Translations under genes and position numbers: made by a program
Shown here: one piece after another, positions 33,450-45,641 of the stretch
Layout: each line of letters starts with the position of its first letter
Position numbering within the stretch: position 1 is the stretch's first letter
Assembly: GCF_030272615.1 (NCBI RefSeq)
Contig: NC_081406.1
Location: forward strand, 143,151,041-143,215,040
Reading direction: 5' to 3'
Source: Cryptomeria japonica
Taxonomy: Eukaryota > Streptophyta > Pinopsida > Cupressales > Cupressaceae
DNA length: 64,000 nt
The notes under the pieces: generated by a model
Told to the model about the DNA's origin: nothing
Database searches by the model: none
What the model saw: only the letters and a program-made list of their open reading frames with translations

Positions 33450-34311
33450 TATTCTTGAATATAATTTACTCTCATCTCACCTCCTTGGGATGAAGAAGAC
33501 TTCTCAGGACATCTATAGGCTGGGTATCCAAGTTGATGGCAATTGTAGCACTTCATTGTGGTGAAATAGGACCCTCTTCCTAATCCACTAGACCTTCCTC
33601 TACTAGAGTTGCTAGATCCCCTTCCTCTATAATTACTCTTGCTATTGGAATCCCCCCTTTACTCTAACAACTTGGATTCCCCTTGGGATCTTTGGTCTAC
33701 ACTTCTTCCACCATAGCTACCTCTATGACCTCTGCCATCTCTTCCCCTACCTCTGCCTCTATTGCTTTGCTCTTATTTCTTTTTGCTCTTCTCTTCCACC
33801 TTGAGTGCCAATTGATAAAACTTATGGACAATACTAGGACATAACAAACTCAAATATTCTTGTATATTCCATCTCAATCCATTCAAGTACCTGGCTACCT
33901 TGATGCTTTCATCTTCCATCACCTTGGATCTCAAACACAACTTTTGAAATTCCTCAGTGTAGCTACTCACATCTAGTTCTCTTTGTCTCAAGTTTTGTCT
34001 CCTCTTGTGCAATTGAATTTCATTGTCTTTAGGGATATATGCTTCTTTCACCTTGGCTAGAATTCATTTCCAAGTGGCAATTGGGTTCTTACCCTCCTTT
34101 TTCCTCTCCTCTTGGATGAACTTCCACCAAGTCAAGGTTGCTCCTCTCAATCTAGAATTGGCTACCTTCACCTTTTCTGCCTCACTAATCCCATCACATT
34201 CAAAGTGATTCTCCAATCCTTCAATCCATTCCATGACTACTTCTGGTTCCATTTTTCCACAAAAAAGTGGCACTCCTTCTTGGTATTTTCCTCAGGCTTT
34301 GATGTCTCTAA
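33450..34311 (-). pseudogene. Chromovirus gag, C-terminal part
   Basis: The capsid region includes VPLFCGKMEPEVVMEWIEGL, GATLTWWKFIQEER and a YNGLRxxIQ-like segment (ARYLNGLRWNIQEYLSLL). Next come an Arg/Gly-rich stretch and a zinc knuckle, CYNCHQLGYPAYRC, whose His is replaced by Tyr. Stops lie at about 34285, 34063 and 33772. The 5' end is cut at 34312-34316, the left target copy of the LARD insertion, and resumes at 45343. Confidence 0.8.
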
Positions 34312-36244
34312 GGAAATGTAGTACCCCTACCCTAGTCAGCTTTGTAAAACCGGTTTGACCTTGGTAGATTTTTTTATGTGGTAATCTTGAATGGTTGAAT
34401 TACATGAGGTAATGTTGTAGTCAGATATTATGATTATTGTGCATATCTGTTAATGTTCTTTGGCATTGATTCTTATGTAAGTTTAAATTGTCCTCCTAAT
34501 TATTGTTATTAATCTCTAGCTAACATCTTCATTATATATATATATATATGCTTGTGTGACTCTTGGTTGCAGGAGATTGTAGGTACAGTACCGCCTAGGT
34601 GCGAGGTTCGTCTTCACCTGGATTCATAGGGTTGAGTATACCTCTTTCATCCTTAGAATTTGGGTTAGATGGTCGAAAACCCCCAGTTTACCCTAGTCAT
34701 GCTCAAGTAAGCATCGTCTGTGATCTGTTAGTTTCCCTTTTTTATTTGGGTTTGCAGGTCGGGTAATTGGTTGGCTTACTTGGTTTGCGTGCTTGGCATG
34801 TGGTAAATGGAGTATTTAACCCTAAGTATTTATTTTGATTTAATGTGTTCATTTACGCATTAGTAATTGAGGAATTAAAATAAATAGGTTTCTTTTATGT
34901 GATTAATCATTAATTAAAAAGATCGCTCTATTTATGTTGGTAGTGAGTTTAATTTAATGGTTAATTTTAAATAACGAATTTATTTAGTTTATGCATTTTT
35001 AAAAAGGAAAGATTTAAATTTATTCGAAATAGAAATAATTTAATCTCTTTTGCTTTTTGGAATAGAAAAATTAATTTTAATTATTTAAGAAAATCAATTT
35101 TGATTAGAAAAGTGAGTTTTATTCATATTTATTTTATATAGTGTGTAAGATTGATTTTGAGAATTTAATTTAATTAAAAATATTTTACCCTCATTAATAT
35201 TGTGAAATGCAACTATTAGCTTTGTTAATTAAAAATTAAATGAGGGAGAAAATCATTTCTTTTAATTGACTAAATTTATAATCTCAATGCATAAACAATT
35301 CAACTATGAGATAATTCCATTAATTAATTAATTAAATTAAGTTGCAAGCTACATGATATTAGAAATATATTTTTATTTAAATTTTAGTGGAAAAATAAAT
35401 TAGATTAATTATATTTATTGTTCCTAGAATTTTAAATAAATAAATAAAAGAATAAAAAAATAATAATAAAAAAAATGAATAAAAGAATTAATTGGAATTA
35501 AAGTATTGTTTTAATTCTTTATTTAGAAAATTAATTAATTTGCATGAGAAAAGAAAAGAAAGAATAATGATATTTAATTATTGCATCTTAGCTTATCTTT
35601 TGTTATAAAATTAGAAAATAAAATAAAATTACTTTTATTCTAAATTTAGGTTTTTGAGAAAAAGCTATTGAACCTAGAATTTTAGTTTAAATAGGGAATA
35701 GGTCTTTATTTTAGATACACAGGAAACATGTCAAGAATTTAGGTGAAGAAATTAATTGGAAGCTTCTTGAAAAGATTAGGGCTCTTCTACAAATTTCTTC
35801 CAGGAAAGCTATACCAGGTTGGATGACTTCTTTGATTGTGGGTTTTTAGAAAATATTTCTATTTTTCTCTGAATGATGTGTGTGTAAATTATTTGTCAGT
35901 TTCAAAACCCTCTTTTGGTTAAATCAGGTTTTGAATTTAAATCTTTGCCCAATGTTAATTTTCTAGTGTATGGGAGTAATTTAATTTTGAGAACATTGGG
36001 AAAATTATTATGGAAAGATTATTCTCTCTGGTTTGATTTGTTCTGATAGTCCTTTAAATAAATATTTGTGATTTCTTTAGAAATAAATTTAATTGTGAAT
36101 TAAATTTATTGGATTATCTAATTTAAAAAAAAAATGTAATTGAAATAAAGTTCTATGAATGAATTTTATTGAATAGGAAAAATTTATTTCTATGTAAATT
36201 TTGTTAAGTGGTTTTTATGGATTTGGAAATTATTTTCATTAATT

Positions 36245-36245
<1 letters not shown>

Positions 36246-36331
<86 letters not shown>
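36246..36331. repeat. (AT)n microsatellite in LARD 5' LTR
   Basis: About 43 AT units. The equivalent site in the 3' LTR (about 43418-43455) has only short interrupted AT runs. Confidence 0.9.
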
Positions 36332-36336
<5 letters not shown>

Positions 36337-36363
36337 AAATAAAAATATATATATAAAAACCAT

Positions 36364-36415
36364 GGTAGCGGCTACCTACAGTAGCATCCGCTACCGTGTG
36401 GTAGCATGGGCTACC
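36364..36415. repeat. GGTAGC/GCTACC hairpin cluster, LTR copy 1
   Basis: Three adjacent inverted repeats: GGTAGC-g-GCTACC (36364-36376), GTAGC-atcc-GCTAC (36381-36394) and GGTAGC-atgg-GCTACC (36400-36415). A related cluster lies at 43482-43550 in the other LTR. Confidence 0.75.
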
Positions 36416-36546
36416 GTGCCTGGGCCAGCATGTTAACATTTTTTGTTGTATTATTATTTATTTAACCCTATGCGTACTGTGGCATACTGTTTCGAGTTAC
36501 GTGCCCAAGGGTTTGGTAAACAGAATAATTTATGTTAATTTATATG

Positions 36547-36552
<6 letters not shown>

Positions 36553-36581
<29 letters not shown>

Positions 36582-36605
36582 TGTATGTATGTATGTATGT
36601 ATGTA
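36553..36605. repeat. (ATGT)n microsatellite in LARD 5' LTR
   Basis: About 13 tetramer units. The 3' LTR has a mixed TG/TA run at 43684-43790 instead. Confidence 0.9.
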
Positions 36606-38100
36606 TATTAGATGTGTTTTCTTTATGGTGGTTATTATTTTAACTATTATTTAAATACTGATTATGAGTTGATATATATAGTTGTAATATAATTATGAGT
36701 ATATCATATATATACGATGTATATATATAGGTATGCATACAATTATATTATAGTTATAAAATCAGTTTATAGTTTGAATGTTTCAGAAAAGCTTATAATT
36801 TTTATAATTGATAATTGTGTTAAAATACATTAGGAGAATTATTTCTTTGAGATCTTATTTAACTTATTGAACAAATGGCAAATTGATTTCTTTGTATTAA
36901 ATAGTTGTACTTTCTTATTGTCTGGAAAATCTTTGATTGCAAGTTATTTATGCTTTTGGTTGTTTTAAGAAAATAATGCCTGTATTAGGATCTTGTGTAA
37001 ATGGTGTTTGTAGTCAAGCTTAATTTCATTGCAATTCTAGTTGAGTTGTCATTGTGTCTTATGTTGATATTTTTGTTTGGACCCTATCATTTGGATGATT
37101 TGGGTACTTGTTTATGTCTTCGGTTTCTAGTTTGGTTGTTGCCTTGTGATGGTGTTTTAACTGGTCTTGTCCTTTATGCGGGTGTCGAGTGGTGATTTGC
37201 GGTTGGCCATAGCGGGTCAGGTCTCTAGTTAGAGTACTGTCGGGCAATGGACCTTGTATTAGGTTTTGTTATGTTCAGTTGGATCCGTTTCTATGTAGGG
37301 ATCATTTATGTAAGTATTGACCGATGTGGTTGGTTGTTTATTGGTATGATTCGCCTTGATGGCAAGAATGTAAATGATGTGAAACTTATGTACCTTTAAC
37401 TTATTTAATTATCAGAGGGGTCTTGCAGTTGAGCAGACCCAGAGATGTAGCCCTCTAGGGGTGAACTCCGAGATCATTTTGGTATTATGTGTTACTTTTG
37501 TTCTTATGTTTCATGTTTTAGTGTTAGCATGTATGGATGGCATTTTGATAAAATGTGTAAGTGGATTAGATGAAATTAATTGTAAATGCATGTTTTCAGT
37601 TGTCTCTTAATGCAGTAATGTGGTTCATGAAAGAGTGTAGTTGATTTGCAGAATGAATTCTATAATTGTTAAGGAAATTAAGTATGCATGGAAAGATCTC
37701 GTTAGTTTATGATGAAATTCAAGTGTGTTATTAAATTGGATGCATGACTAAAATTTTAATGAAAAGTATGGACAAAGGGTATGAATAAACCTTAATGGAT
37801 GAACTTTATCTTGTGATCTATATTTTGTCTTGCTGAAAGAAATTGTCCTTGTTTAAGAATTTTCTCATTATTAAGACAATCGGCTTATTGGATTGATTAG
37901 CGTAAGTTAAGTTAAATGTGGAATTACATAATCGCGTTGGGAAACTCTTTAGGTGTTAGTTGATGTCTTCCGCTGTGTAATATGTACTTTGATATTTTAT
38001 TGTATCTTTATGTTGTGTCTTATTTTTTTTTTAAATTATTGCACTCTATTCATGTGTTTTAGCTTTATCCCTTCGGGGTTTCCTAGTGGGGCACTACATT

Positions 38101-38114
38101 TGGTATCAGAGCCC
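38101..38114 (+). other. LARD primer binding site
   Basis: TGGTATCAGAGCCC, initiator-Met type, 2 nt after the 5' LTR. Confidence 0.9.
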
Positions 38115-39700
38115 AAGTTGCAAACACTGGGATCTCTGGTTTTGCTTGTGCCCTTAGTTGGTGTGTGGTGTATTGACCTTATGTGTATGTTTGTCCTCCT
38201 TTTTGTATGTTTGTGATTGAGCAGACTTTAAGTTTTGTGTAATGTGTGTGTTCACACCTTGTTTTCACCTTCTTGATGTGGGTGTTTTGGAGTGATTGTA
38301 TGTGCTTTGTCTTCTTATTGAGGTCTTGGTTTACAATTTCTCTTATTCTGAAGGAGAGTCGTATGTACCTTCCTTATTGATTGTTGTACTCTTTTGACTA
38401 ATCCATTTGGGTTGGTTAGTGTTGTCTTGAATCTTAAAGTATGAAATGTGCGTGTTTAAGAGTAAGATCTAGTTTAGTGTTGTCCACTTGAAGGACTTGT
38501 ATGGTAAATATTGAATGCTTATTTTGTAGTAAAATGAATTATTGTCATCCTTCCTCCTCTTTCTCTCTCTATAAATTAAATGTTTTTGTTATATGTGTAT
38601 TTATCTCTTATGTGAGTTTTCTTATTGCAAGAGAAAGGTTCCAATTTCTCGAGCCCTTGTGTGAGCCTTATAACACTTATGTTTTTTTTAGATTATAAAA
38701 GGGCTTTGGTTTGAAAGTGCATATTGGATATTGAAAAAAAAATTGTATGTTTACACTAAAGAATTCTCCATGTGTTTCGTAGGAGTAATATAATTAAATT
38801 CTATCTTAATTAAGGTGCATTAATATGCGAATAGTTGATTTTGTGAAACTACTTTGGTTGTAAAAGAAGTATCAAAAGGGAACATGTTATAGTAGCTTCG
38901 AGAGTGTATTAATGTAATGCTACTAAAGAGTGCATTGATTTAAATAGAGTGTTTATAGAACATGTGAAATTGTACTTTTTGCATTTTTGGCTTTTTATGG
39001 AAAGATGAAAGTCTTGAGCTTCATAACGAAATTTCCATAGTTAGTAATGTGGTTGTGAATGCTTAATGGATTTAGAAAAGATATCAAAATGATGTTATTT
39101 CCTTATGTAATGGTGAATTGTTAAGAATTTCAGTACTGGTATCTAGAGTAAACTTTATTCAGTGATTTGTGTGGAAAGCATAGGTAAAATATTTCTTGAC
39201 TAGATGATAGCATATCGAAAAGTACTCCTCGTAAATGTGACTAAACCAGTAATGGTGCTATTCCTTGTGTATTGTAAGAAACCCATGCTTGCTATGTGTG
39301 CCCATGGGATGGTGAAGTAATAAACCATGGAAGATATGTTTGTTTATGAGTATGGTAAAACCATACTGTTTATGTGATGTTTCTTATTTGTTTCCTTATT
39401 GAAAGCCAACCCACGGGTTGTTGATAATTCAATATGTGAAGGGGTAGTATTAGAAGTCACCATTCCTTGAATAGTATGGAAAGACGTACGAGTAATATCG
39501 ATGCAAAGCGACTTTAGCTTCTCTATTTCGAGGAAAAATATAGTTTTGTAATGAAACTGTATTATAGGTGTACTCAATACTTTCCCTTGTGATGAACCGA
39601 TTTATAAGGTTCATGTGTGCCAGCCTATTCCTATCCTTATATTTGAGCATATTGGTGTCAGTTCTTGAGCAAAATGATGGTTTTATTGGAGGATAGTTTG

Positions 39701-39790
39701 CCTTGTCTTCATGAAAGGTATGTTATTTTGTCTTGTCTTCATGAAAGGTATGTTATTTTGCCTTGTCTCCATGAAAGGTATGTTATTTTT
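39701..39790. repeat. 30-bp minisatellite, three copies
   Basis: (c/t)cttgtct(t/c)catgaaaggt followed by atgttatttt(g/t), at 39701, 39731 and 39761. Confidence 0.9.
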
Positions 39791-39928
39791 CACATGAGTT
39801 GCCAACTGTCCAGCGTTGGTAAACATGTGGGTGGACCTTAGCCATGTATACCTCTGGCTTACGATGAGTATCCCGCGAGGTACATCTCTATGCGGGGTGT
39901 GACCTGTGCATGCCCTTTTCTGCGAGGT

Positions 39929-40200
39929 ACATTGCCATGTGGGATACGTCCATTGTGTGCCCTTCCACTTTGGAGTATTGCCATGCTATGCTGAGACACG
40001 AAGCTGGATGTAGTAGACATTGCCATGCGGGATACATCCATTGCGTGCTTTTTCCACTTGGAGTACTGCCATGCCATGTTGAGGCATGATGCAGGATGTA
40101 GTAGACATTGCCATGCAGCCTACCAACAGGTTTAGGGTAGAGCCATGCCACGTGATGACGTGATGCGGGGTGATGTCGAGGTGCACACTGCCATGCCATG
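39929..40200. repeat. 88-bp GCCATG-rich minisatellite
   Basis: acattgccatg begins units at 39929, 40017 and 40105. Each also holds a second gccatgc block and ggatgtagtag. A degenerate GCCATG-containing tail continues to about 40200. Confidence 0.75.
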
Positions 40201-41477
40201 TGGGTAGTGTGACTATGTTGCACCACATGATGAGCTACTGCGCTAGCTAGACGATTGTTCCTTCCTTCCTCATTGGTGGCTAGATTCTAGTGACATAGTG
40301 ATGTTATGTGCAATTGTGATATTTTTTTTATTTTATTTCTTTGTGGGCTAGCAATTTTTTATTTATTTTGACTTTGAAGGTTTAGCCACGATCTTGTGAT
40401 CTTTTACATACTTGATTTAGTGTTGCAAATTCTGGATTATTTTATTGCCTTACTGTTGGAATTGGTGATTTATTATCTTTATTCTTCTGTACTTTGGTGG
40501 CTAAACTGATTTGTCCTTATTGTTTTTGTATGCTGATCTTGTTTTTAAATGTGAAATTCCTCTCCAAGGATGTATGAGATGGTCTTGGTTGAGTGTGTAC
40601 AAGGAAGTAGACGTAAGGAACCTTGAGGATGGGGGTATGTGAGGCTATGATGCAGCTAAGATCCACTACCTACCTATGAGTGGTGACTATCTCTTGGAGG
40701 CTAACCACCTTACTCAACAAGGGATGTTCACGAAGGCCTTGTATGGAAGGTAGCACCGCTATGGTGTGTCCTAGCACCATCAAGCCTTTGAGTGAGATGT
40801 TGGATATTTATGATCATATTATTATTCTGAGATCAGGCATAGAGATGTTGGTCATGCATGTTATCTTTGACCGAGCATTAGACATGCTCACATGTGGCCT
40901 TTTGTGTTGTGCATTCTAGTTATGTGGATGATTATTATATGTAATCATGGAGTAAATTGTGTTAACTTGTCACTATGTTATGGGACATAGTCTTTGGAAA
41001 GGTTTTTATATCCCTGGCAAGTGTAAACAATTGAGTTATTTATGTTGCTCTTATTTATTGAAAGTTAACTTGGTTGTAGAAATTGAATTTTGAAGCTAGT
41101 TCTATGCGATAAAGTTTTATGAAAAAGATGTATTGGTAAAAGAAATTGATCATGATGGCATGTTTTCTTGTCAGATAGATGAGTATAGTAATTTGTGCTT
41201 ACCTCTTTTAATGCTTTAATTTTGTGTAATGAAAGGAAGAAAATTATTGTTTCTCTGCTATGATTGTGGATAATTCCTAGAATATTTTAAGAAGTGTATG
41301 GTTTTAGATGTATCTGCCAATGGATGATGACATTTGTAGAGGATTTAGCAATAACATTTCAATTGTTGAGAAAATATTTATATGTGCAAATTAATAATTG
41401 TTAAATGAGTTTCAGGGCTAATACGTGTTGCATGATTTCCATTTAGCGTTACGACTTCCGAGAGTAAGTCGGATCCT

Positions 41478-41488
41478 AGGGGGGAGGA
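41478..41488 (+). other. LARD polypurine tract
   Basis: AGGGGGGAGGA directly before the 3' LTR. Confidence 0.85.
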
Positions 41489-43724
41489 TGTAGTACCCCT
41501 ACCCTAGTCAGCTTTGTAAAACTGGTTTGACCTTGGTGGATTTTTTTATGTGGCAATCTTGAATGGTTGAATTACCATGAGGTAATGTTGTAGTCAGATA
41601 TTATGATTATTGTGCGTATCTATTAATGTGCTTTGGCATCAATTCTTTTGTAAGTTTAAATTGTCCTCCTGATTCTTGTTATTAATCTCGAGCTAACATC
41701 TTCATGATATATATATATGTATGCTTGTGTGACTCTTGGTTGCAGGAGATTGCAGGTACAGTACCGCCTAGGTGTGAGGTTCGTCTTCACCTGGATTCGT
41801 AGGGTTGAGTATACCTCTTTCGTCCTTAGAATTTGGGTTAGATGGTCGTAAAACCCTCAGTTTACCCTAGTCATGCTCAAGTAAGCATCGTCTGTGATCC
41901 ATTAGTTTCCCTTTTTTATTTGGGTTTGCGGGTTGGGTAATTGGTTGGCTTACTTGGTTTGCGTGCTTGGCATGTGGTAAATGGAGTATTTAACCCTAAG
42001 TATTTATTTTGATTTAATGTGTTCATTTATGCATTAGTAATTGAGGAATTAAAATAAATAGGTTTCTTTTATGTGACTAATCATTAATTAAAAAGATCGC
42101 TCTATATATGTTGGTAGCGAGTTTAATTTAATGGTTAATTTTAAATAACGAATTTATTTAGTTTATGCATTTATTTAAATTTATTCAAAATAGAAATAAT
42201 TTAATCTCTTTTGCTTTTTGGAATAGAAAGATTAATTTTAATTATTTAAGAAAATCAATTTTGATTAGAAAAGTGAGTTTTATTCATATTTATTTTATAT
42301 AATGTGTAAGATTGATTTTGAGAATTTAATTTAATTAAAAATATTTTACCCTCATTAATATTGTGAAATGCAACTATTAGCTTTGTTAATTAAAAATTAA
42401 ATGAGGGAGAAAATCATTTCTTTTAATTGACTAAATTTATAATCTCAATGCATAAACAATTCAACTATGAGATAATTCCATTAATTAATTAATTAAATTA
42501 AGTTGCAAGCTGCATGATTAGAAATATATTTTTATTTAAATTTTAGTGGAAAAATAAATTAGATTAATTATATTTATTGTTCCTATAATTATATTTATAA
42601 TTATAATTATAAATAAAAGATTAAAAAAAAAAATTAAAAAAAAAATGAATAAAAGAATTAATTGGAATTAAAGTATTGTTTTAATTCTTTATTTAGAAAA
42701 TTAATTAATTTGCATGAGAAAAGAAAAGAAAGAATAATGATATTTAATTATTGCATCTTAGCTTATCTTTTGTTATAAAATTAGAAAATAAAATAAAATT
42801 ACTTTTATTCTAAATTTAGGTTTTTGAAAAAAAGCTATTGAACCTAGAATTTTAGTTTAAATAGGGAATAGGTCTTTATTTTAGATACACAGGAAACATG
42901 TCAAGAATTTAGGTGAAGAAATTAATTGGAAGCTTATTGAAAAGATTATGGCTCTTCTACAGATTTCTTCCAGGAAAGCTATACCAGGTTGGATGACTTC
43001 TTTGATTGTGGGTTTTTAGAAAATATTTATATTTTTCTCTGAATGATGCATGTGTAAATTATTTGTCAGTTTCAAAACCCTCTTCTAGTTAAATCAGGTT
43101 TTGAATTAAAATCTTTTCCCGATGTTAATTTTTTAGTTTATGGGAGTAATTTAATTTTGAGAACATTGGGAAAATTATTATAGAAAAATTATTATCTCTG
43201 GTTTGATTTGTTCTGATAGTCCTTTAAATAAATCTCTATGATTTCTTTAGAAATAAATTTAATTGTGAATTAAATTTATTGGATTATCTAATTTAAAAAA
43301 AAAATGTAATTGAAATTAAGTTCTGTGAATGAATTTTATTGAATAGGAAAAATTTATTTCTATGTAAATTTTGTTAAGTGGTTTTTATGGATTTGGAAAT
43401 TATTTTCATTAATTAAAAAATATATATATAAAAAAAAATTAAATAAAATAATTAAATATATATATATATATATAAACCATGGTAGCGGCTACCTATGGTA
43501 GCATCCGCTATCGGCAGTAACATGGCTATCGTGCGGTAGCACGGGCTACCGTGTCTGGGCCAGCGTGTTAACGTTTTTAGTTGTATTATTATTTATTTAA
43601 CCTTGTGCGTACTATGACGTACTGTTTCGGGTTACGTGCCCAAGGGTTTGGTAAACAGAATAATTTATGTGTTAATTTATATGATGTGTGTGTGTGTATG
43701 TATATATATATGTATATATATATG

Positions 43725-43755
<31 letters not shown>

Positions 43756-43885
43756 ATGTATTTATATATATATATATATATTTATATATTAGATGTGTTT
43801 TCTTTATGGTGGTTATTATTTTAACTGTTATTTAAATACTGATTATGAGTTGATATATATATATTTGTAATATAATTATGAGTAT

Positions 43886-43983
<98 letters not shown>

Positions 43984-45342
43984 CAATTATATTATAGTTA
44001 TAAAATCAGTTTATAGTTTGAATGTTTCAGAAAAGCTTATAATTTTTATAATTGATAATTGTGTTAAAATACATTAGGAGAATTATTTCTTTGAGATCTT
44101 ATTTAACTTATTGAACAAATGGCAAATTGATTTCTTTGTATTAAATAGTTGTACTTTCTTATTGTCTGGAAAATCTTTGATTACAAGTTATTTATGCTTT
44201 TGGTTGTTTTAAGAAAAGATTGCCTGTATTAGGATCTTGTGTAAATGGTGTTTGCAGTCAAGCTTAATTTCATTGCAATTCTGGTTGAGTTGTCATTGTG
44301 TCCTATGTTGATATTTTTGTTTGAACCCTATCGTTTGGATGATTTGGGTACCTGTTTATGTCTTCGGTTTCTAGTTTGGTTGTTGCCTTGTGATGGTGTT
44401 TTAACTGGTCATGTCCTTTATGCGGGTGTCAAGTGGTGATTTGTGGTTGGCCATAGCGGGTCAGGTCTCTAGTTAGAGTACTGTCGAGCAATGGACCTTG
44501 TATTAGGTTTTGTTATGTTCAGTTGGATCCGTTTCTATGTAGGGATCATTTATGTAATTATTGACCGATGTGGTCAGTTGTTTATTGGTATGATTTGCCT
44601 CGATGGAAGGAATGTAAATGATGTGAAACTTATGTACCCTTAACTTATTTAATTATCAAAGGGGTCTTGCAGTTGAGCAGACCCAGAGATGTAGCCCTTT
44701 AGGGGTGAACTCCGAGATCATTTTGGTGTTATGTGTTACTTTTGTTCTTATGTTTCATGTTTTAGTGTTAGCATGTATGGATGGCATTTTGATAGAATGT
44801 GTAAGTGGATTAGATGAAATTAATTGTAAATGCAAGTTTTCAGTCATCTCTTAATGCGGTAATGTGGTTCATGAAAGAGTGTAGTTGATTTGCAGAATGA
44901 ATTCTATAATTGTTAAGGAAATTAAGTATGCATGGAAAGATCTCGTAAGTTTATGATGAAATTCAAGTGTGTTATTTAATTGGATGCATGACTAAAATTT
45001 TAATGAAAAGTATGGACGAAGGGTATGAATAAACCTTAATGGATGAACTTTATCTTGTGATCTATATTTTGTCTTGCTGAAAGAAATTGTCCTTGTTTAA
45101 GAATTTTCTCATTATTAAGACAATCGGCTTATTAGATTAATTAGCGTAAGTTAAGTTAAATGTGGAATTAAGTAATCATGTTGGGAAACTCTTTAGGTGT
45201 TAGTTGATGTCTTCTGGCATGTAATATGTACTTTGATATTTTATTGTATCTTTATGTTGTGTCTTATTTAAAAAAAAAAAATTTGCACTCCATTCGTGCG
45301 TTCTAGCTTTATCCCTGCAGGGTTTCCTGGCGGAGCATTACA
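41489..45342 (+). repeat. LARD 3' LTR
   Basis: 3854 bp. Collinear with 34317-38098, with scattered substitutions and several indels, mostly in microsatellites. Confidence 0.9.
43684..43979. repeat. TG/TA-rich and (AT)n microsatellites in LARD 3' LTR
   Basis: A TGTG/TATA mixed run at 43684-43790 and a pure (AT)n of about 91 bases at 43889-43979. The latter is nearly absent from the other LTR. Confidence 0.9.
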
Positions 45343-45559
45343 AGAAAGATTCTTCAGGTAGAATAGGATTTGGTTCGGGTGTGTTGTCCTCTTCTACTAC
45401 TTCTTTACCCTTCCCTTCATTGAATTTGATTGTCACTTTCTCATTCTTGTCTTCAATTGCGTCTAGTTTACTCTCCAACTGTTGTAATCTTACCCTGAGG
45501 AGTCTATTCTCTTCCTCTTTATCTTCTACCTTCTTTGCTAACTATGCATTGGTCACCAT
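45343..45559 (-). pseudogene. Chromovirus gag, N-terminal part
   Basis: From a minus-strand ATG at 45559 (MVTNA, then one TAG), the frame gives a coiled coil rich in Glu/Leu/Arg (KKVEDKEEENRLLRVRLQQL) and an acidic/Pro segment ending PILPEESF at the LARD boundary. The gag continues at 34311. It lies about 65 bases from the primer binding site. Confidence 0.75.
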
Positions 45560-45624
45560 CCTTAGGATATTTTATCCTAATGACCCAGTCTTTGACATGA
45601 ATTGGATTCTTCCCAAATCTTATT

Positions 45625-45638
45625 TTTCTCTGATACCA
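45625..45638 (-). other. Chromovirus primer binding site
   Basis: Minus strand TGGTATCAGAGAAA, 3 nt after the 5' LTR end. Confidence 0.85.
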
Positions 45639-45641
45639 CTT

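Larger units (their letters stand above)
34317..38098 (+). repeat. LARD 5' LTR
   Basis: 3782 bp. Contains (AT)n at 36246-36331, a three-hairpin GGTAGC/GCTACC cluster at 36364-36415 and an ATGT repeat at 36553-36605. No gene. Confidence 0.9.
38115..41477 (+). other. LARD non-coding interior
   Basis: No reading frame longer than about 80 codons and no retroelement protein motif. It holds two minisatellite patches (39701-39790 and 39929-40200). Confidence 0.7.
34317..45342 (+). mobile_element. LARD (large LTR element without genes), 11.0 kb
   Basis: Two very long direct LTRs (3782 and 3854 bp; TGTAGTACC...TTACA/CTACA) flank a 3390-bp interior. The interior begins with TGGTATCAGAGCCC two bases after the 5' LTR and ends with AGGGGGGAGGA before the 3' LTR. 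No gag or pol wording is found in six frames. Flanking 5-mers GGAAA (34312-34316) and AGAAA (45343-45347) differ at one base and represent the target duplication. This matches the class called large retrotransposon derivatives, which must borrow all enzymes. It interrupts the gag of the chromovirus in opposite orientation. Confidence 0.9.

Noticed and set aside
37001-37195. 64-codon hydrophobic frame, repeated at 44245-44439 in the other LTR
   Set aside because: Both copies are inside sister LTRs, so similarity follows from LTR identity. No homology, start context or promoter supports a protein.
39859-40228. Overlapping minus-strand frames rich in His/Trp/Gly
   Set aside because: They are translations of the GCCATG minisatellite, without codon or motif support.
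43581-43835. Tyr/Ile/Met-rich frames over microsatellites, also at 36239-36439
   Set aside because: Translations of AT and TG/TA dinucleotide repeats.
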